Below, one piece after another: positions 6,086-7,500 of a DNA stretch of 7,500 nucleotides (its first letter is position 1; each line of letters opens with the position of its first letter). The notes below the pieces were generated by a model. The model made no database searches. It was not told the origin of the DNA and saw only the letters and a program-made list of their open reading frames with translations. Position numbers and translations under genes: made by a program. The DNA is from Candidatus Saccharimonadia bacterium (GTDB lineage Bacteria > Patescibacteriota > Saccharimonadia > Saccharimonadales > Saccharimonadaceae), in contig JALRDS010000060.1 in the NCBI GenBank assembly GCA_023259925.1, positions 1 through 7,500 on the forward strand, in the 5' to 3' direction.

Positions 6086-6516
6086 TGCGCATACTCAATC
6101 TAGCCAAGGTAATAGTACGTCGGGGCAGTGACGGTAAATACTTGTTGCTCCGTAGTTCAAAGTGGGAGGAGCGGCCAGACCGTTCTCAAAAACCCGACTT
6201 AGCTGGCGGTATGGTTGAGGCCGGTGAATCGATTGCCGATGGTGCGGTGCGCGAGTTGCAAGAGGAGGCCGGGATTTCTGTACAGCCAAATCAGCTCGAA
6301 TTAGTCTACACTGAAACCTTTCGTAGTGATAAGGACGGCGCGTCAATCAATCGGTCAATCTTTTTTGTTGAAGTTAATGGTGATCCACAGGTAACGTTAA
6401 GTTGGGAGCACGAAGAATATTGGTGGGCGAGCGCTTCGGAGTTGCAAGTCTTGGAAATCCGCGAGCCATACCCTCAAATCTTTCACTACTTGGCGGACAT
6501 TGGCCTGTTGCGCTAG
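6085..6516 (+). CDS. NUDIX hydrolase
   Basis: Mg-dependent hydrolase of nucleoside-diphosphate-linked compounds; the substrate cannot be read from sequence. In the 143 residues a perfect Nudix box runs from Gly42 to Ile64 (G-x5-E-x7-R-E-L-x-E-E-x-G-I), with Arg56-Glu57 and the metal ligands Glu60-Glu61. The N-terminal strand (L-A-K-V-I-V-R-R) is typical of the fold. The GTG start overlaps the ppa TAG by one base (TAGTG). It is chosen because the next in-frame ATG is Met43, inside the Nudix box. No clear Shine-Dalgarno precedes it, so it probably relies on coupling to ppa. Products of many NUDIX reactions include PPi, which fits pairing with a pyrophosphatase; that link is inference. It ends in a CTAG shared with the convergent rel stop. 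Confidence 0.92.
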   Translation: MRILNLAKVIVRRGSDGKYLLLRSSKWEERPDRSQKPDLAGGMVEAGESIADGAVRELQEEAGISVQPNQLELVYTETFRSDKDGASINRSIFFVEVNGDPQVTLSWEHEEYWWASASELQVLEIREPYPQIFHYLADIGLLR

Positions 6517-7500
6517 TGCTTTCGTCGTTTTAACCGGGCGCTCATATTACTAAAGAGCGCTCGTTTTTGACGACTCAGTTGCAATCTCAGTTTTTCTTTG
6601 GCGTGATTTGTTACTATGTAATCTTTCCACTCTAGCTTCGGCGAGGCGGTGTTACTGGTTAAAATCTCTACTGTGTCACCGTGCTCAAGCTTGTAGCTGA
6701 ATGGTTTCATGACGCCGTTCACCTTAAATCCGCTAGCCCTAGCTGCAACATCGGAATGAATTCTAAAGGCAAAATCAAGCACATAGGCGCCGCGTGGTAA
6801 GTCCCAGATGTCTCCTTTGGGCGAATACACAAAAATTCGATCATTAAAAAGGTTCATTCTAAAATTTTCTGCATCAAATTCTTGGTCGGACCCGGCTTGT
6901 GCGGCGGCTGTTTGCAGTTCTCGAATCCACGAAAGATTTTCGGGTAGTTCTGCTAGTGTGCCTTTTTTATAGGCGTCGGTTAACTTCGATTCATTGTAAT
7001 GAAAGCTGGCGGCGAGTCCACGCTCTGCGTAGTCATGCATTTCCTGCGTGCGCACTTGAAATTCAACAATTTGACCAGATGATGTCTGTACGGTAGTGTG
7101 CAGACTTTGGTAGCCATTGCGCTTCGGTTGAGCCACGTAGTCTTTAATGCGATCAAATAATGGCGTATAGAGTTCGTGCAGCACACCAAGCACAAGGTAG
7201 CAGGTTGAAAGATCATCTACGATAATACGCAGCGCAATTAAATCGTGCACTCGGGTAATGTCACCCTGAACGCGGTCTAACTTTTTGAACAAGCTGTAGG
7301 CACTTTTAATTCGCCCATCCATTTTGAATTCAATTTTTTCTTCGGTCAGCTTTGTTTTAACTTCACGTTCAACTTGCGTTAATTTGCGCTGGCTCCGTTT
7401 TAAGTTGGCGTCCATGAGTGTTTTAGTTCGAGCAAAGTCCTTGGGCATCATGTAGCGGAAACTAAGCTCTTCTAGTTGCACGCGCACCCGGCCCATATTA
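6513..7500 (-). CDS. rel: Rel-type (p)ppGpp synthetase/hydrolase, N-terminal part outside window
   Basis: Makes (p)ppGpp from ATP and GDP/GTP in the stringent response; an N-terminal HD hydrolase domain presumably lies beyond the edge. The frame is open at the edge, and the first visible Met is in the conserved helix before the synthetase (L-E-E-L-S-F-R-Y), so it is not the start. Counting from that Met: the GTP-binding segment G-R-I-K-S (61-65); D-L-I-A-L-R-I-I (85-92); an R-x-K-D motif (116-119), typical of bifunctional Rel/SpoT rather than E-x-D-D RelA; P-K-R-N-G-Y-Q-S-L-H (124-133); catalytic Glu145 in E-F-Q-V-R-T; and a TGS domain (about 221-282) keeping His247 (I-H-S). The protein ends about 45 residues later in a basic tail, without the helical, zinc-finger and ACT/RRM regions of long RSH enzymes. 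Confidence 0.93.
   Translation of the reverse strand, partial: NMGRVRVQLEELSFRYMMPKDFARTKTLMDANLKRSQRKLTQVEREVKTKLTEEKIEFKMDGRIKSAYSLFKKLDRVQGDITRVHDLIALRIIVDDLSTCYLVLGVLHELYTPLFDRIKDYVAQPKRNGYQSLHTTVQTSSGQIVEFQVRTQEMHDYAERGLAASFHYNESKLTDAYKKGTLAELPENLSWIRELQTAAAQAGSDQEFDAENFRMNLFNDRIFVYSPKGDIWDLPRGAYVLDFAFRIHSDVAARASGFKVNGVMKPFSYKLEHGDTVEILTSNTASPKLEWKDYIVTNHAKEKLRLQLSRQKRALFSNMSARLKRRKH
6535..6568 (+). terminator. Rho-independent terminator of the ppa-NUDIX operon, inside rel
   Basis: CGGGCGCTC (6535-6543) pairs with GAGCGCTCG (6555-6563): nine pairs with one G-U, an 11-nt AT-rich loop, then TTTTT (6564-6568). It starts 19 bases after the NUDIX stop. The T-run is only on the plus strand, so it is directional, and the element lies within the last codons of the convergent rel gene. 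Confidence 0.85.

Noticed and set aside
7494..7496. ATG as the start of a short Rel (synthetase only)
   Set aside because: The Met is inside a conserved helix that links HD and synthetase domains in long RSH proteins, the frame stays open to the edge, and no ribosome binding site can be assessed.
1..7500. tRNA/rRNA genes, CRISPR arrays, insertion sequences, phage or toxin-antitoxin genes
   Set aside because: The window is filled by eight recognisable genes with gaps of about 80 bp at most; no cloverleaf, repeat array or transposase was seen.

Overview
The window reads as a compact chromosomal segment of a Patescibacteria/CPR bacterium, most likely Candidatus Saccharibacteria (TM7). This rests on recalled protein style: the PheT N-terminal half with its small insertion and HRPD motif, the membrane-anchored FKBP, and a stringent-response enzyme that stops soon after its TGS domain. 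Other signs are dense gene packing, moderate GC and the standard code. No in-frame TGA occurs in the eight genes, which argues against the UGA=Gly lineages (Absconditabacteria, Gracilibacteria). The lineage is an inference; I ran no search.

Layout. Positions 1-2917 (+) hold the 3' part of a cysteine glutathione-peroxidase-type thiol peroxidase, joined by an ATGA overlap to pheT, the phenylalanyl-tRNA synthetase beta chain. Positions 2918-2997 hold a sigma70-like extended -10 promoter. Positions 2998-4534 (+) hold a membrane-anchored FKBP prolyl isomerase and an 8-nt-overlapping thioredoxin reductase. Positions 5477-4491 (-) hold a phospholipase D superfamily protein, converging on the reductase with a 44-bp coding overlap. 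Positions 5478-5560 are a divergent promoter region. Positions 5561-6516 (+) hold a family I inorganic pyrophosphatase followed by a one-base-overlapping NUDIX hydrolase. Positions 7500-6513 (-) hold the C-terminal part of a Rel-type (p)ppGpp synthetase, converging on the NUDIX gene so that both stop codons lie in one CTAG.

How the genes fit together. Three themes appear. The first is thiol redox and protein folding: the peroxidase keeps a resolving Cys and would need thioredoxin, which the reductase recharges, while the FKBP acts outside the membrane. The second is translation and its stress response: PheT and Rel. The third is nucleotide and pyrophosphate housekeeping: PPase and NUDIX. These are housekeeping functions. 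I do not see a phage, mobile element, CRISPR, toxin-antitoxin or biosynthetic cluster, and I do not claim an undescribed system.

The more interesting signals are in gene expression architecture. The two plus-strand promoters are near twins. The PLD gene has a perfect extended -10 placed so that +1 falls on the A of its ATG, predicting a leaderless mRNA. Two hairpins that could end plus-strand operons lie inside the 3' coding ends of convergent neighbours.
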